This document shows positions 17,848-20,381 of a DNA stretch of 20,381 bases, piece by piece. This DNA comes from Dinochytrium kinnereticum (lineage: Eukaryota > Chytridiomycota > Chytridiomycetes > Chytridiales > Chytridiaceae), in NCBI GenBank assembly GCA_027604005.1, contig JADGJT010000390.1, positions 1-20,381 of the forward strand, in the 5' to 3' direction. The position numbers and the translations under genes were made by a program. How positions within the stretch are numbered: the first letter of the stretch is position 1; each line of letters begins with the position of its first letter. The notes below the pieces were generated by a model. It was not told the origin of the DNA. It did not search any database and saw only the letters and a list, made by a program, of their open reading frames with translations.

Positions 17848-19630
17848 ATGATTTTCTCTAGGACTTGGTCAACACCTGTTTTTCCGAGCTATGGACACGT
17901 CAATACACATCCACACATAGTTGTATTCATTGTGATGATCCGGGCTAAGAAATCATTAAGTAAGAAGCTTCTGGAGGTTGCGGAAACGGATCAGTCGGCA
18001 CCGGGATCAGGCACCCCGGAAAGGAGCATGGGCATAACGATGGGTAGGGGGCCGAAGTTGACGTCAGCGAGTGCACGGCGGAGCGGAGGTCCGTTGGCGG
18101 CTCCACTGGTCGCTCCCCGCGAGCGTTCAGAGCCCGGTTCACCTCAGGGTCCGACGTTCCCGCCGCTAGACCGGCTGGAGGAATTTACTGCCATCAAACG
18201 GGCTCGCGCGGATAACAAGGATGTGCGGCCAGCAGTCAGTGGTGAGGGCCGTGGAGGGGGATCCGGGGCGACAGCCGCGTTTACGAAGCAACCTTGCCCT
18301 GATCCATCTCAAGGCGTTCCGTGGAAGATACCTCGCGTGTAAGGACGTTGCAGGTGACGACGGTGCGAGTGAGGGGCGGGGTGACGTGGATCAGGAATTA
18401 CGTCAGGAATCCAATGACGTGGAATTTCGGGTGTATTTGCTGGTTTTTGAGCGCAGGCTGCCGGCTATGGTGGAGAGGGTCGTCGAGCGACGCTTTAGGC
18501 TGCGATAGGCCATGGCCGGGCACAGGGCACTCAGCCATCAAGGAGACACTGAGGAGGATGTGGTGGCCTCGGAGGGCGAGTGTTTCGGTGCCAAGCCCCA
18601 TCTTAGGGGCGAGTCGGCTCTACTCGCAGTCTTTTCTGGCCGGGCTTTCAATCCCTCACGGACGGTGGCAGCCGACGGTTTGGGGGAGGTGGTGCCTGCG
18701 TGGACAGTGTCTCGGGGGTTGAGTGTCCCCGGCCACGTCAGCATAGCCACGGAAATCCCAGCGTACATTCAGAAAACGCTGGACATTTGCACGGAGCTGG
18801 GAACGTTGTCACGGAAGGAGGTGCTGGCCGTCGCGGCTTTGAGTGGCAAGATCGTGGTTAGCTCGTACCCGGCAGCTTTGTGGGTATGTTTGGCCCAGGG
18901 CATCCATCTTCCTTAAGTTTGCTGATGATTGAACTGCTAAACAGTCCAAGAGGGTCGGGTTCGACACCGCAGGGTTGTGCTTGGCGGAGGAGGAGAGAGA
19001 CTCTGGGTTGGAGTTCAAGCGTTTTAAGGGGTGGCCAAAGGCATATGGGCGGTTTACGTTAGCCGTTTTGGCGTTTTACCCGCACAGGGAAATGGAAGTC
19101 TAAGGAGATTCTCGAGGCCTCGGCCCTGTACGAGTGGCCAGTAGCCGCAGCATACGGGGCCAAGAAGCGGGCATACGTCCATCAGTACCCGTTGTTGTCT
19201 TGACGGATCACGTCCAGTCACTTTGGGACACGTATGTCGTCAAGAAAACTATGTTGCCTCCAGACGTGGGTATAGTCAGGTAGAGTGGCTTCGCTGGGGG
19301 GCGTCGAAGCCAGGGAAAACCGGGGATCAAAGGCGGCAAGCGGGTAGCGAGAGTGCTAAATCCCGCTCGCGAGGCGTTTGCCATGGCTTCAACACCACTC
19401 GTGGTTGCGACTACAGTCAGTCGTGCAGGTTTACTCACGCGTGTAAGGAGTGTGGTGGGGCACACTCGTTTGTCGATCATGGCCGGGGGCATTCGTGCGG
19501 GGAGTCCGGTCGCTCTCCAAGCGGTAGCCAAACCGGCCGGAACGGTCCGTCTCGCCAAGCGGGTTGTGGCCAAACAGACGCAGATGGAGCCGAATCGACG
19601 GCCGCGGCGGGCGGCAGTTTGAGGGCTTAG
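17848..19630 (+). mobile_element. GC-rich gag-like retroelement remnant with CCCH zinc finger
   Basis: The base composition switches to GC-rich from about 17940. Plus-strand frames at 17848-18342, 18221-18508, 18512-18916 and 19223-19630 run in tandem with frame changes, like one long protein broken by frameshifts. The first is basic and proline/serine-rich (for example RSGGPLAAPLVAPRERSEPG). The last ends in a zinc finger at 19379-19438, CHGFNTTRGCDYSQSCRFTH (C-x8-C-x5-C-x3-H), directly followed by a knuckle-like CKECGGAH. A CCCH plus knuckle near a C-terminus after an alanine/arginine-rich region resembles gag-like proteins of fungal retroelements. No RT, integrase or tyrosine recombinase could be read with confidence. 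Confidence 0.45.
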
Positions 19631-19631
19631 C

Positions 19632-20165
19632 GTGCGGTTCAGGGGAATTCCAGTGTCGACCGGCGTGGGGGCACGCGAGGTTTGTGGGGGCTGGGACGCG
19701 GGAGCGGGGTGTCGGGAGATTTGTGTGGCGCTAGCGGAGGAGCGTGTCGGGGGTAAAATGAGGGCCGGGGTGGGGGTCCTGGTGGCGGGGACGGAGGCAA
19801 CGCAACAGGTGCGTCAAACGGAGACGGAGGATGTCCGCCGCGTCGAAAAAAACCCGGACGCGGCGCCCGGTGGCTTAAGTATGCCGCGGTTGACCCGGAT
19901 GATATTGCCATGTGAAGTGTTGAGGCCGGCCCGGAAGGCAGTTCAACGGAGTATGGTTCCAACGGAGTTTCCGTTTGGGGCATCCCATCGTCGCATCGCG
20001 GTGCTTACGCGAATCGTTACACCTATTTGCTGGAGGGTCTTTGCGCGTTTACCCCTTGATTTCCCGAATCAGCCTGTTCGGAATTTCCTGCTGAGATGGT
20101 TAGCGCGGGTTTTGTTGGAGTTCGTTCACGTCACTTACACGTCGGACACGTGGCCGTACAACTAG
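19632..20165 (+). other. GC-rich open frame downstream of the gag-like protein
   Basis: A 177-codon plus frame starting one base after the previous stop; a minus frame (19639-19983) is also long and proline-rich, and one of the two is a shadow. The C-terminal part (FPNQPVRNFLLRWLARVLLEF) looks more protein-like than the glycine/arginine-rich start. It could be the start of the element's next reading frame. No motif assigned. Confidence 0.25.
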
Positions 20166-20381
20166 TCCAAGAATTTTGGACGCAACACTAGGACACGTGC
20201 CGTGCAAATGGCGGTCGATCGAAATGCCTTCACATGTGTGATCCTCTGGACCCTTCACTTCATTTCTCTGGTAGTCAGTCATGATATGACTGATGTAATC
20301 TTCTCCTTATCCTTTTATTTTCTATTGTTGCCTGATTCGTCTCTTGTTCTTAAATTTTGCCTCGTGATTGGTGACTCCTCC
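20166..20381 (+). other. AT-rich end of window, possibly LTR-like
   Basis: Composition falls back to T-rich. The final TGATTGGTGACTCC resembles a primer-binding-site region after an LTR, similar to that at about 2498, but the window ends before this can be tested. Confidence 0.15.

Noticed and set aside
19208..19983. Long minus-strand open frames in the GC-rich block
   Set aside because: They lie opposite the frame carrying the zinc finger and are alanine/proline-rich, as expected for shadows in GC-rich sequence.
1..20381. tRNA, rRNA genes and CRISPR arrays
   Set aside because: No T-arm GGTTCGAATCC-type box with a matching acceptor stem, no rRNA core sequence and no regularly spaced repeats were seen by eye.

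Overview
This is a piece of a eukaryotic nuclear genome, most likely from a fungus, possibly an early-diverging one (the clade is inference). The genes are spliceosomal and AT-rich, with very small introns: most are 33-50 bp, with GT..AG ends and a CTAAC/CTAAT/CTGAC-like branch site just before the acceptor. The recognisable products are fungal or opisthokont housekeeping and chromatin proteins, and the mobile elements are Ty1/copia-like plus a GC-rich gag-like sequence. I rebuilt every gene model by hand from reading frames, splice sites and family motifs. No transcript or database search was possible.

Layout. Positions 1-3037 are gene-poor; they hold an anonymous coding-like fragment near 205-426 and a decayed minus-strand segment at 2569-3010. 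Positions 3038-10620 form a very compact block of six genes in strictly alternating orientation: FMT1 (-), SPT20 (+), SNX3/GRD19 (-), SDS3-like (+), ALG14 (-), TOP1 (+). Stop codons of convergent pairs lie 6 and 16 bp apart. Start codons of divergent pairs lie about 17, 117 and 52 bp apart. The first five are intact. The sixth, DNA topoisomerase I, is a decayed pseudogene with stops, frameshifts, a 40-bp tandem duplication and a damaged active-site motif.

Positions 11019-15335 hold an intact mitochondrial carrier gene (12018-13206) between two copia-like remnants in opposite orientation. Shared LTR starts, one right after a polypurine tract, mark the elements. An unidentified minus-strand stretch lies at 13261-13970. 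A TALE homeodomain gene (16006-16598, minus) follows. After a mostly anonymous stretch comes a GC-rich block (about 17940-20165) with a gag-like CCCH/CCHC zinc-finger protein in broken frames, unlike the AT-rich genes around it.

How the genes relate: SPT20 (SAGA acetyltransferase scaffold) and the SDS3-like protein (Sin3-type deacetylase complex) are opposing chromatin regulators within 3 kb. FMT1 (mitochondrial initiator tRNA), the carrier (inner mitochondrial membrane), ALG14 (ER N-glycosylation) and SNX3 (endosomal recycling) are general housekeeping. I see no single pathway uniting them; the arrangement itself is the notable feature.
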